From: Paenibacillus_V sp046244365
GTDB taxonomy: Bacteria; Bacillota; Bacilli; Paenibacillales; NBRC-103111
Length of the DNA: 64,000 bases
Assembly (NCBI RefSeq): GCF_046244365.1
Contig: NZ_CP176395.1
Span: 6,386,001 to 6,450,000, forward strand
Direction of reading: 5' to 3'
This document shows positions 26,448 to 35,500 of this stretch, piece after piece. Within the stretch, counting starts at the first letter, position 1. Each line of letters begins with the position of its first letter. A program made the translations under genes and the position numbers. The notes under the pieces are model-generated. The model saw only the letters and a program-made list of their open reading frames with translations. It was not told the origin of the DNA and did not search any database.

Positions 26448-29400
26448 TTAGACTAGCGTAATATTCACCTCATGCAAGCCGTTCACGACGATGCCGTGGG
26501 GAATGTCGCCCAGCTTGCGAGGATCGAGCTCGATTCGCTCCCCGTCCTCGAGCTTATGTACGGTCATGTAAAGCTTCTCAACATGGTTAACCGCGGGTAT
26601 CGATTTGAGCAAACCGTAAAAAACGGAAACGTGCAGCTGCTGTCCGATCGCCCAGCCTTTCCCGTCATAACCGCCGGTAAGCGGGTCTAAAAACTTGTTC
26701 AACAACCGAATCGATTCCAGCTCGGCTGCGACCATATGCTCCATATTCGTAACCGCCATGACGGCGTGAACCGATATTTCCAAATACGCGGGTTCGATCA
26801 CCTGAATGTTTTCCGCAAACGCAACTACATTAGGCGACCGCTGCAGCAAATATTTCTCTACCTCCCGCTTCATCTCGGGAAAGCCTTGTCTGCTTCGAAG
26901 GCCGTCCTTCGCAAGCACGACGAGCGTAATCGAGCCGATTTCCCGTTCCATCCGGACGTTGACGTTGGCCAAACATTTGACCTTCGCAATGTTCGGATAC
27001 GCCTCGCGCGCCATCCATTCGAAATCGTCGGCCGTTACCGCCCGGTCTCTATGCTTGATCAACTGCGGTCCGCGGTGAACCGCTTCCTGCACCGTTTCGC
27101 CGTCACAGCCGCCTGCCGACGGCTCCGGATTTTCAACCGCTTGCACGAACGCGATCGATTGGCGCATTGCGGCGATCTGCTTGCGTCCGACATTGCCTCG
27201 CTGTCCGCCCGACACTTTATAGCTGACGCGCATCCGCTCTCCGCCCTCGGGAACCGCCATGCCCCTGACCCCGTCGCCAAAAAACAGCCTGCCGCTGTTC
27301 CGGTCGATCATGTAATGCCGATCCTTCGGCTGCGATTCGTTTAGCGTGGCGACCGGCTTCCACAAGACGAGCACCTGTTGAAGATTGCCTTCCGAATCGC
27401 GCAGCACCTTGCTCTCCTCACCGGAGAACTCTAGCCGCTGCAGCTCCTCTTCTCCCAATCGGCCCGTCTCGTCGATCCACACCTGCTCGGCAACAATCGG
27501 CGTCCGATCCAGCCTGTACTCCGTGCCGTACTCCCCTTCAAGCAGTACCGGCACTTCGGAGACGACGGTCTCCTGCTGAATGACTCTCGTCGTATTGACG
27601 TAAATGCCGTTGACGACAGGCACGGGCATTCCTTCCGGCGGCGCGTCGTACTTGGCATCGCGGTTTACCGCGCGCAGCCAGTAGAGCGGCGTCCCGAACA
27701 ACGGCTCACCGGCGAAATCGTAGGGTCCTGCAAACTGCAGCGTGCCGCTCTGCGTCAGCCCGTTCGTTTCGTCATACACCTTCAGAGGGCGCCATTCCTT
27801 TTCTCCCTGCCGTCCGCCGAAATATTCCCACTCGAAGAACGGGGCATGCGCTTCCGTCACCTTCATCGATTTTATCGAAACGTAAAGATGGATCGGCCCT
27901 TTGACCGGAGGCGAGGTGAAGCCCAAGTAAAGCGAAGGATACTTACAATCAAGCTGATGGAACGGCCGGATGGTCGTGCCCTCGCGGTTCATGCCGGAGC
28001 TGGCGTCAAGCAGCAGCGTATTGTTCAATGCGGCCAGCCGTTCGGGCGCCAGCAGCTTATTCCCGTAGCCGTATGCGAGCGCAACGCCTTCGATCCACGG
28101 CGACAAGTAAGCGGAGCCGGGATTGTACAGGTTCTCGATTTGCAAAATGCGCGCGCGAATCCAATAATTGTACTCGCCGTTGACATACGTTTCCTCGAGA
28201 TCGGACGGGCATTCGAATTGCAGCGTTCGCTCGCCTTCCTCCGGACGGTAAAACATCGTTTCTTCAGGCTTGCCTACAGGTAAACGAACCCATGCGTTCC
28301 CGTTCCAGTACTCCCAGAGGACGTTCGAAACGGATACGGGCTCGTGCGTTTGCTTATCGAACTTCGACTTTTTCATGATCAGCTTCCACTCGATTTGCGG
28401 TTCCTGCTCGGGAGAGAGCCGATTCTCGACCGCCTTCATGCGAAACCGAACCGTAATGCGTCCCTCTCTTTTGCTGAACGCTTCGCGGCTGGCCATATAG
28501 AAGGTACCGTACGGCACGAAAAACTCCCCGAACGGATACATACCGGCTTGTTCGCCTTGCACGTCGCCTGCAAAGAGCCTGTCGGGAGCGAAACCGCCCT
28601 CCGCCTCCAAATCCGTATACTCCGCTTTGGCTTTAACCGTATCGAAAGAAACATTCCCCGAAAGAATCGCGGAAGCGGCCGGCTTCAGCCGGCAAGCGAT
28701 CCAGTGTGCGCGGAAGCCCGCAATCTCCCGTTCCGCGATAGCTCCGATACTTTTTTTGCGCAGGATGATCCGGTTGTCCAAGCAAACGCTCTCGTCAAAG
28801 GGCGTCCAGCCGGTTGCCGAGGCGTATACCCATTCCGCCAAATGCGGATCCGTCATCAACCGGCACATTTCCTGTTCGCGGTAGCGCATGAGCGAATTGC
28901 CGAATACAAGATCGACGGTTGCCGCATTCTCGATCAAGAACAACCTTTCGTGTCCGATAAACAGGACATGCTCCTGCAAATTGTCCGTGCCGTCAAACCG
29001 GAACAATGCCGTCGGCTGATCATCGCCGCGCTCGGATGCTTCCAGAAACGAATCCGGCAGCTTGCGGATGATATCGTGACGGTTGCTCACTTCATAGACC
29101 GCGGCAAGCTTGGCAGGCGTAAGCAGTACGCTTCGTTCGGTTTCGAACACGATCTCGCCGTCATCCGCGGCTGCCGCAAGCTGCGTCCCGGATGCTACCC
29201 ACACCGGTTCCTTGACGCCCTCGCTAAGCCGAAACGTCGCTTGGGCACGAGCAGGCCGGGCAGGAAGCTGAGATACGTTAAGCATATTGAGAAAGGCGAT
29301 AAAGTTTTTGTAAGGCACCCGGTTCAGCCGCTGCAGATTGTCTTGATACATGTCGGCAAACAGCAGGAACATCGCCGTTCCCGGATCGGGATCTTCAGGC

Positions 29401-29495
29401 GTGAAGCGCCATTCCGGCGTATAAAAAGGCGCCATTTCTTTCATTTGCTGGATGAGCGCTTTTTCGTCGCGCCGGTCGATCTTGGGAGGCAACAC
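26448..29495 (-). CDS. eCIS baseplate assembly protein, baseplate J-type (first, Afp11-like)
   Basis: 1015 aa from GTG 29495, preceded by GGAGGGGG at 7 nt. It shares with the following gene the wedge N terminus (FTPEDPDPGTAMFLLFADMY) and the J-type C-terminal core (NPEPSAGGCDGETVQEAV, AVTADDFEWMAREAYPNIAK, LEISVHAVMAVTN, LHVSVFYGLLKSIPAVNHVE). The central 500 residues are a series of beta-sandwich-like stretches, including a repeated VLWEYWNGNAW / FEWEYFGGRQG motif. It is probably the larger wedge subunit. The length is above the usual J-protein size because of these inserted domains. No catalytic motif is seen. Confidence 0.88.
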   Translation of the reverse strand: MLPPKIDRRDEKALIQQMKEMAPFYTPEWRFTPEDPDPGTAMFLLFADMYQDNLQRLNRVPYKNFIAFLNMLNVSQLPARPARAQATFRLSEGVKEPVWVASGTQLAAAADDGEIVFETERSVLLTPAKLAAVYEVSNRHDIIRKLPDSFLEASERGDDQPTALFRFDGTDNLQEHVLFIGHERLFLIENAATVDLVFGNSLMRYREQEMCRLMTDPHLAEWVYASATGWTPFDESVCLDNRIILRKKSIGAIAEREIAGFRAHWIACRLKPAASAILSGNVSFDTVKAKAEYTDLEAEGGFAPDRLFAGDVQGEQAGMYPFGEFFVPYGTFYMASREAFSKREGRITVRFRMKAVENRLSPEQEPQIEWKLIMKKSKFDKQTHEPVSVSNVLWEYWNGNAWVRLPVGKPEETMFYRPEEGERTLQFECPSDLEETYVNGEYNYWIRARILQIENLYNPGSAYLSPWIEGVALAYGYGNKLLAPERLAALNNTLLLDASSGMNREGTTIRPFHQLDCKYPSLYLGFTSPPVKGPIHLYVSIKSMKVTEAHAPFFEWEYFGGRQGEKEWRPLKVYDETNGLTQSGTLQFAGPYDFAGEPLFGTPLYWLRAVNRDAKYDAPPEGMPVPVVNGIYVNTTRVIQQETVVSEVPVLLEGEYGTEYRLDRTPIVAEQVWIDETGRLGEEELQRLEFSGEESKVLRDSEGNLQQVLVLWKPVATLNESQPKDRHYMIDRNSGRLFFGDGVRGMAVPEGGERMRVSYKVSGGQRGNVGRKQIAAMRQSIAFVQAVENPEPSAGGCDGETVQEAVHRGPQLIKHRDRAVTADDFEWMAREAYPNIAKVKCLANVNVRMEREIGSITLVVLAKDGLRSRQGFPEMKREVEKYLLQRSPNVVAFAENIQVIEPAYLEISVHAVMAVTNMEHMVAAELESIRLLNKFLDPLTGGYDGKGWAIGQQLHVSVFYGLLKSIPAVNHVEKLYMTVHKLEDGERIELDPRKLGDIPHGIVVNGLHEVNITLV

Positions 29496-29593
29496 GCTTG
29501 AACCCCCTCCGCAATGGAATTGGAATCGGAATTGCTGCTAGTCCAGTCAACGGCGAAAGACGTCGTCCCTGTTGACATGGAAGCAAACGAAAA

Positions 29594-29995
29594 CTATTTC
29601 GAGCCTTCGTATAAATAGAACGGATACACCTGGTTATACAAATTGTTCGTCGTCCGGACCGCGTAACCGACATGGATAAACAGCTTGCCGGGCTCGCGGG
29701 CGTCGGGCTCGGCACGAATGTCGAGCTCATGCACGCGGGGCTCCCAGATGCGGATCGCCTCGGCGATGCTCGCTTCCAGCAGCCGGAGCGTCGTATCGTC
29801 GGTTTGTCCGAAGACGAATTCGTTCGCTCCGCAGCCGAAGTCCGGCCGCATCACCCGTTCGCCCTTCGACGTGCCGAGGATAATCCGAATCGCTTCGGCG
29901 ATATCCTCCTCGTACTCGGACATTTTGATCCGTCCCGTCGTCGCGTCCACCTCTACGGGAAATTTCCAGCCCCGTCCCAAAAAAGCTTCGCTCAT
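29594..29995 (-). CDS. eCIS baseplate wedge protein, gp25/GpW-like (Afp9-like)
   Basis: 133 aa, single gp25-like domain. The hallmark segments are visible: GRGWKFPVEVD at the start, the helical EYEEDIAEAIRIILGTSKGE, and the EPR core motif in IWEPRVHELDI preceded by GERVMRPDFGCG. In T4 and eCIS, gp25 starts sheath polymerisation at the baseplate. GAGGTGGCGGC precedes the ATG. It is placed between the spike and the J-type genes, as in Afp. Confidence 0.93.
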   Translation of the reverse strand: MSEAFLGRGWKFPVEVDATTGRIKMSEYEEDIAEAIRIILGTSKGERVMRPDFGCGANEFVFGQTDDTTLRLLEASIAEAIRIWEPRVHELDIRAEPDAREPGKLFIHVGYAVRTTNNLYNQVYPFYLYEGSK

Positions 29996-30051
29996 GCCGC
30001 CACCTCATCCCGTTTCGCGCAAAAAGCCGGTACGTCCGGCCGCACGACATG

Positions 30052-30777
30052 TCAGTTGATTTTGACCATGCTGCCTTTTATATTGATAATTCCGTCCGAT
30101 TTGATATCCAGGGTGGCGCCGGCCTTCAGGCCAAGCGTCGCCTTCGCTTCGATATTCACCTGTGTGGACGAAATTTTGATTTCCTTGTTGCTCGTAAGCG
30201 CGATATCGCCCTTAGCGTTCATCGTAATGGTCGTTGCCGAGCTTTTTACCGTTATTTCGTTGGCGCTGCCGCCTTTAATTTCAATGGAATTGTTGCCGCT
30301 TTGCTCGGCGATCGTAATCGAATCGTCCTTGTCGGCCATCTCGATTTTTTGGCCCTTTTTGGTCTTGATCGTAATGGTTCCTTGGCTGTCGTTGTCGTCG
30401 AAAATAATTTCATGCCCGGAGCGCGTCTTGATTTTGCGAATATCATTCTTGTCGTTGCCCTTCGGCGCAGCCTGCTTCTGGTTCCACAAAACGCCGATGA
30501 CGAACGGCTCCCGCACCTCGCCCAAATGGAAAGCGACGAGCACTTCGTCGTTTACCTCGGGGATGAAGAGGCTTCCCATGTCCTTGCCCGCCATGAGCGT
30601 CGCGATGCGTACCCAATCGGTCTCCGTTTCCACCTCGCGCAACGGCAGCTTCAGCTTGACTCGGCCGAGGCCGTCCGGATCCTTGTTGTTCGTCACGATG
30701 CCGACCATTACCCCGTTTACGGACGGATTCATGCCGCCGGAGTAGGACGGAGCGAAGCGATCCGAAAAATTCATCAT
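30052..30777 (-). CDS. eCIS spike protein, gpV/gp5-like OB-fold and beta-helix half of the VgrG
   Basis: 241 aa. An OB-fold region (VMVGIVTNNKDPDGLGRVKL, ETDWVRIATLMAGKDMGSLF, FIPEVNDEVLVAFHLGEVRE) is followed by a repetitive beta-helix tail of VxIxx-type strands (EIKGGSANEITVKSSATTIT), matching the C-terminal spike of VgrG/gp5. The hub half is the preceding gene, overlapping by 4 bp (ATGA), so the usual fused Afp8 is split in two here. The ribosome site GGAGGGG is 8 nt upstream. The tip could be sharpened by the PAAR-like protein at 14580. Confidence 0.9.
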   Translation of the reverse strand: MMNFSDRFAPSYSGGMNPSVNGVMVGIVTNNKDPDGLGRVKLKLPLREVETETDWVRIATLMAGKDMGSLFIPEVNDEVLVAFHLGEVREPFVIGVLWNQKQAAPKGNDKNDIRKIKTRSGHEIIFDDNDSQGTITIKTKKGQKIEMADKDDSITIAEQSGNNSIEIKGGSANEITVKSSATTITMNAKGDIALTSNKEIKISSTQVNIEAKATLGLKAGATLDIKSDGIINIKGSMVKIN

Positions 30778-31865
30778 ATCGCATTCCCCTCCAGTTGAAA
30801 TCGCGTTACGTACCCGTCCTTGTCGATCAAATGCGTCGCCGAAACGATATAGTAGGGTTGGCTCAGCTTTTTGCCGACGCCCGCCAGTTTGATGTAGCGG
30901 CCTGCCCGAATTTCCGGGATCCCGATGCTTTCCCCGCTCCCCGTAATCAGCTGCATGGAGCGCTTATTCATCAGTGCGTTCGCCTTCCCCTCGGCCTCCG
31001 CCTTCGAATCGATGTTGGCCTGCACGAACTCGGTGTACTTGCCGAGCGTTTTCATGATGTCTTGTCCGGTTTTGGAATTGCCCCCGAGCTTCGCAATCGA
31101 GCCGGACTCGCCGATGACCGTCTTCTGTTCCTTCGGATCCCAGCCGCGGACGGTTACGCCGGTGATTTGCTCGGCGATGTTGACATCGACCGTCAAGCTG
31201 CGCAAGGACTGTCCCCACTGCAGCGTGATGACAGGCGTCTTCTCGGTCAGCGGCTTGCGAAAATACAACGTTTTGCCTACGACGAAAAAGTCGTAATTGA
31301 CGATCCCGGCCAAATGCTCGATAAAGTGGTAATCGTCGATTTGATTTTGCGCAATCGTGCCGATGACCTCCGCCGTAGCGTCGACCTTCGTCTTCGCTCC
31401 GTGCTTTTTGGCGATTTCCGAAACGACGTCGCTGTACTTCTTTTTCTCCCACGAATTCGACTTGGCGCCCTTCATCATCAAAAAGGACAAGTCCATGCCG
31501 CGGACGATAATGACGGGCATTCCGTCATCCGGAAAGTCGCAAACGACGGATGTGATGTAGCCGTTGAACACCGGAACAAGCTTATCCAAATACCCCGTCT
31601 TAATGAGAATCGTTAGGCCGGCGTTGAACGTATCCAGCCATTTGAACTCGCTCTTGTCCAGCTCGAAAGCGTTCGTTACCTGGAAGGAGAAGGACTCCGA
31701 CTTCGATTCAATCGTCGTCTCCACCCGCAGGTCGGTTATCGCGATATCGTCGCTGATTTTACTGCCGTTCACGCTGATTTCAAATATGGGGGCAAAAAAT
31801 TGGCTGTATTTGTCGGCCATGCTTTCAAACTGGTATTCTTTCGAATCGAGAATGACGTCGCTCAC
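30774..31865 (-). CDS. eCIS spike hub, gpD/gp27-like (phage late control D)
   Basis: 363 aa starting with GTG 31865, GGAG 7 nt before it. The fold of the late-control-D/gp27 family is suggested by FAPIFEISVNGSKISDDIAI near the start, the VPVFNGYITSVVCDFPDDG strand pair, the middle segment QNQIDDYHFIEHLAGIVNYD and the C-terminal IPEIRAGRYIKLAGVGKK. It forms the trimeric hub on which the gpV-like spike stands. It is tightly coupled to LysM (4-bp spacing) and gpV (4-bp overlap), indicating stoichiometric expression. Confidence 0.9.
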   Translation of the reverse strand: MSDVILDSKEYQFESMADKYSQFFAPIFEISVNGSKISDDIAITDLRVETTIESKSESFSFQVTNAFELDKSEFKWLDTFNAGLTILIKTGYLDKLVPVFNGYITSVVCDFPDDGMPVIIVRGMDLSFLMMKGAKSNSWEKKKYSDVVSEIAKKHGAKTKVDATAEVIGTIAQNQIDDYHFIEHLAGIVNYDFFVVGKTLYFRKPLTEKTPVITLQWGQSLRSLTVDVNIAEQITGVTVRGWDPKEQKTVIGESGSIAKLGGNSKTGQDIMKTLGKYTEFVQANIDSKAEAEGKANALMNKRSMQLITGSGESIGIPEIRAGRYIKLAGVGKKLSQPYYIVSATHLIDKDGYVTRFQLEGNAI

Positions 31866-31869
31866 CTTA

Positions 31870-32499
31870 TCACTCCAGCCTCGGTACGGTTATTTTGCGT
31901 CCGCCCTGCAGCTTGCGCGGATTGTCGATGCCGTTCGCACGGGCGATTTCCCGCCATTTGCCCGGATCGTCGTACTCCTCCGCCGCTACCATCCATAGCT
32001 CCTCGCCCTGGTTCAGCATTTTTTGCTTCGTGCGGTCGGCGGAATGGCGCGGAATGTGCTGCAGCTGCTCCTTCTTCGTGTACCAGGATTTGAACGATAC
32101 GCGCAGCGTGGCGCGGACGGGAATGCCCGATTCGAGAAACATCGTATATTTGGACGACACCTTCTCCACGACGCCCTTGAAATTAAGCGATCCCCAGACG
32201 AACTGGCAAACCGGAGGCGCGTGCAGCTCTTTTTCGATATCGAGCAGACCGACGATTTTTTTCGTATGGTCGCGAACGTCCGTCCCTTTCTCGTACGTAT
32301 CGAAAAACATGTCCATCGTCAAGGTCGAGGACTCGCCGTTGACGAATTGCCCGATCGGATAGGAAAGGCCGGGTATTTTTTTCCACCTGTAATAGTTCCC
32401 GCTTTCCAGCGAGTACTCGTTCGGGTTGAACATCACGTCGATCGTCTCTTTTTTGCCTTTGCCCTTGTCGATGATGATCATCGCCTTTTTCAGTGCCAC
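31870..32499 (-). CDS. eCIS LysM-domain tube/hub connector (Afp7-like)
   Basis: 209 aa. Residues 1-145 are the CIS tube-connector domain (DVMFNPNEYSLESGNYYRWK, SSTLTMDMFFDTYEKGTDVR, GSLNFKGVVEKVSSKYTMF). Residues about 160-209 form a LysM-like module (LNQGEELWMVAAEEYDDPGK, IARANGIDNPRKLQGG). Despite the LysM label, in eCIS this protein is part of the baseplate between hub and tube rather than a wall binder. It stops 5 bp before the hub gene start. Confidence 0.92.
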   Translation of the reverse strand: MALKKAMIIIDKGKGKKETIDVMFNPNEYSLESGNYYRWKKIPGLSYPIGQFVNGESSTLTMDMFFDTYEKGTDVRDHTKKIVGLLDIEKELHAPPVCQFVWGSLNFKGVVEKVSSKYTMFLESGIPVRATLRVSFKSWYTKKEQLQHIPRHSADRTKQKMLNQGEELWMVAAEEYDDPGKWREIARANGIDNPRKLQGGRKITVPRLE

Positions 32500-32568
32500 G
32501 CTGCATGCTCCTTCCGTGCCGACATGTCTTTATCGCCAAGCAGGTACAAAAACGGAAAACCTATATCG

Positions 32569-35500
32569 CTACAAACCTCTGCGCTGCTGTTCGAATTTCA
32601 GCCGCTTTTCGATTTCGCGGTACACCTTGTCGGTCATCCGGCCGACATCGAATTGCGGCAGCTGTTCGATCAGCTCCTGCAGCTGCTCGATGTTGATTTC
32701 TTTCAAACCGGAGCCGTGCTCGATGCGGACCGGAGCGGCTTCTTCAACCGCCGCCTGCACGCGCTGGCGCAAAAAATCGAGCTGCAAGGCGTCATCGTCC
32801 CCGAAATCGCGCATTTGCGGCGCGGCATCCTCGGATGACTCCTGGCGCATGAACGGCAGCTTATGCGCGAGCTCAACCTCCGGCTGCGCCATCCATTCGG
32901 GCTCCTCGCCAGCCGCAGTCCGTCCGGCGGCAGCCGAAACCGACATGTCCGCTTGCAGCTGCGTCATCGGCAGCTTAGCCTGAGCAGGCGCTTGGACGGG
33001 CCAAGCGGCCTCGGTTGTATGCTCGCCGGCTGTGCCAGCGGGACCGGGACGCTTCAGCGCGGCCGGCCTTGCCGTCACGCGCGTGCCCGTATGGGCGGCC
33101 GATCGTTCGCCGCCGCTTGACCGCGCGAGCGCTGCCGCATGTGCGGCGCGAGCCGGCGGCTGCGCGACGGCGCCTGGCGCGCTTGCCCGGCGCTGCGCCG
33201 GCAGCGCGGCGGCCGGGCCGGCGGCTTGCGCCGGGCCCTCAGCCGCCGCAGGCGCTTGCGCAGCGCGGTCCGCGGTGCGCTGCTGCGCTGCCGCCAGGCG
33301 CAGGCCGGGCGCAGCTGCGGCGCGCCGGACGGCTGCGCTTGGCGGCGCGGGTGCGGCCGCTTGCGCGGCACGGGCCGGCGCCTGCGCGGCTGCGCCGGGC
33401 GCGCTTGCGCGGCGCTGCGCCGGCTGCGCGGCTGCCGGGCCAGCGGCTTGCGCCGGGCCCTCAGCCGCCGCAGGCGCTTGCGCAGCGCGGGCCGCGGTGC
33501 GCCGCTGCGCTGCCGCGAGGCGCAGGCCGGGCGGCGCTTCGGCGCGCCGGGCGGCTGCGCTTGGCGGCGCGGGTGCGGCCGCTTGCGCGGCGCGGGCCGG
33601 CGGCTGCGCGGCGGCGGCGGGCGCGCTTGCGCGACGCTGCGCCGGCAGCGCGGCGGCCGGGCCGGCGACTTGCGCCGGGCCCTCAGCCGCCGCAGGCGCT
33701 TGCGCAGCGCGGGCCGCGGTGCGCCGCTGCGCTGCCGCGAGGCGCGGGCCGGGCGCAGCTGCGGCGCGCCGGGCGGCTGCGCTTGGCGGCGCGGGCGCGG
33801 CCGCTTGCGCGGCGCGGGCCGGCGTCTGCGCGGCGGCGCCGGGCGCGCTTGCGCGGCGCTGCGCCGGCAGCGCGGCGGCCGGGCCGGCGGCTTGCGCCGC
33901 AGCCGCAGGGCCGTTTGCGGCGCTGGACGCGGTGCGCAGCCGTGCCGACGCTCGCGGCGCTTCCTGCGGCAGTCCCGCGTTTGCCACACCGAGTCCGCTA
34001 ACTCGGAAGCGTGTCAGCTGCCGAGCGGATCCTTTCGCCGCCCGAGCTCTTCCTTCGTCCTCCCCGAGCTTGCCGGATATTGTGTCGGCGAAACGCATTT
34101 GGGCTGTCGGGTCGCCAAGGGAGCCGGTGACAAGAGTTCCGGCTCGAACGGCCGTCGCAGATCCGGATAATGTGCCGAATGACTGCTTTTCTTCGAACTC
34201 CCGATCCGCTCCAACCGTTTCGAAACGTTTGCTTCGCTCATTCCAAATCAAAGGCATGCGATCCGAACGAAGCCTTTGCACAGCATGCGCTCTGACATTC
34301 ACCGCCGCACTTTCCGTATAAGCGGCATCCTGTATCGGTTCCGATCCACCGTTATCCGTTCGGCTACTTTGCACGTTTGGCAAAGCGCTTTGAACGGCGG
34401 ACCGCCTAGCAGGCAAACGGCCTATTGTACGGCCGCTCCTTTCGCCCGCGAAGGCTTCTGAACCGGAGCTTATTTCCGCCGTCCCGTCAACGGCCATTTG
34501 TACGGCTGTTCGACGTGCAAGCCGCTGTGCACCTATTTCAGCATAGTTTTCGTTGCGACTGATGACCGTTGCCGTAGCTTTCATAGGAAAACCCGATCCT
34601 GAAAAGGCTTGTCCGTCCCTTTCAATTTCGCGTTGCACGATCCCATTGGAAATCCGTTTTGCCGCCGGTGTATACAAACTCGCTCGACTGTAGGCCGGAT
34701 CGGAAGCCTTGCCGTTCGCCTCAGCTTGAAGTTTGCCGGCATACTTTTGACTAACAAGGAATGCCTCCGTCTTACGATCATGCCCCCTTCGAAGGAGGCT
34801 TCCCGTCGACGAAACGCTTTGCTGCATGGTTCTCAACCTTGCATTCCCGGGATAGGAAGCTCGCTCTCCGTCATGCCATCTGCCTGCCTCTTCTTGTTCG
34901 GTAAGAGTTGCGTTCCCCTTCGAAGCCGCTCTTCTGCCATGCACGGGCTTCACGGCATCCTCACGGAGAACCGCCGTACGCGTTCCTTGGACAAGGCTCG
35001 GATTATAGGCTGGTCTCTCAGCTTCCTTAGACTCGGAGGCGCCGGCAAAAGCCTGCGCGACACGAGCAAGTCCCCCGACATTCGACGGCAGCACTGTTGT
35101 GCCGCTCCGAATAACGATAGTTTCGGCCGGAGAAGCTTGCGCTTGCTGCACCAAGATTCGCGATCCCTCGGCTTGCGTTTGACTTAACTGTGCGAATGGA
35201 ATGGAAGTCCATCCCAACTCTCCGTCTCCTGTATCCGATGCTCCACTTTTCCGCTGAACGGCCTGCATAATCAGGGTGGGAAAGCCCCGTTTAACGACTT
35301 TTGCCGGAAAGCCGGGTATCTGCATTCCCCTAAAACGATCCTGCACATTTGGGCCACTCTCGCCGGACGGTTCCCCGACAAATGATTTTCTCCATAGCGG
35401 AGCTGACCTGCTGAACGCCGCTGCCGTTTGCCTCGGTACGTTCTCCCTTCCTTCATTGCTCGAAAAAAAGCCAAAGGAGGTACGCTTACCTGCTTCATCC

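Noticed and set aside
33015..34321. Overlapping plus- and minus-strand frames of 300-430 codons in the giant eCIS protein gene
   Set aside because: Extreme GC content leaves all frames open; only the 1967-aa minus frame links to a conserved end and fits the operon.
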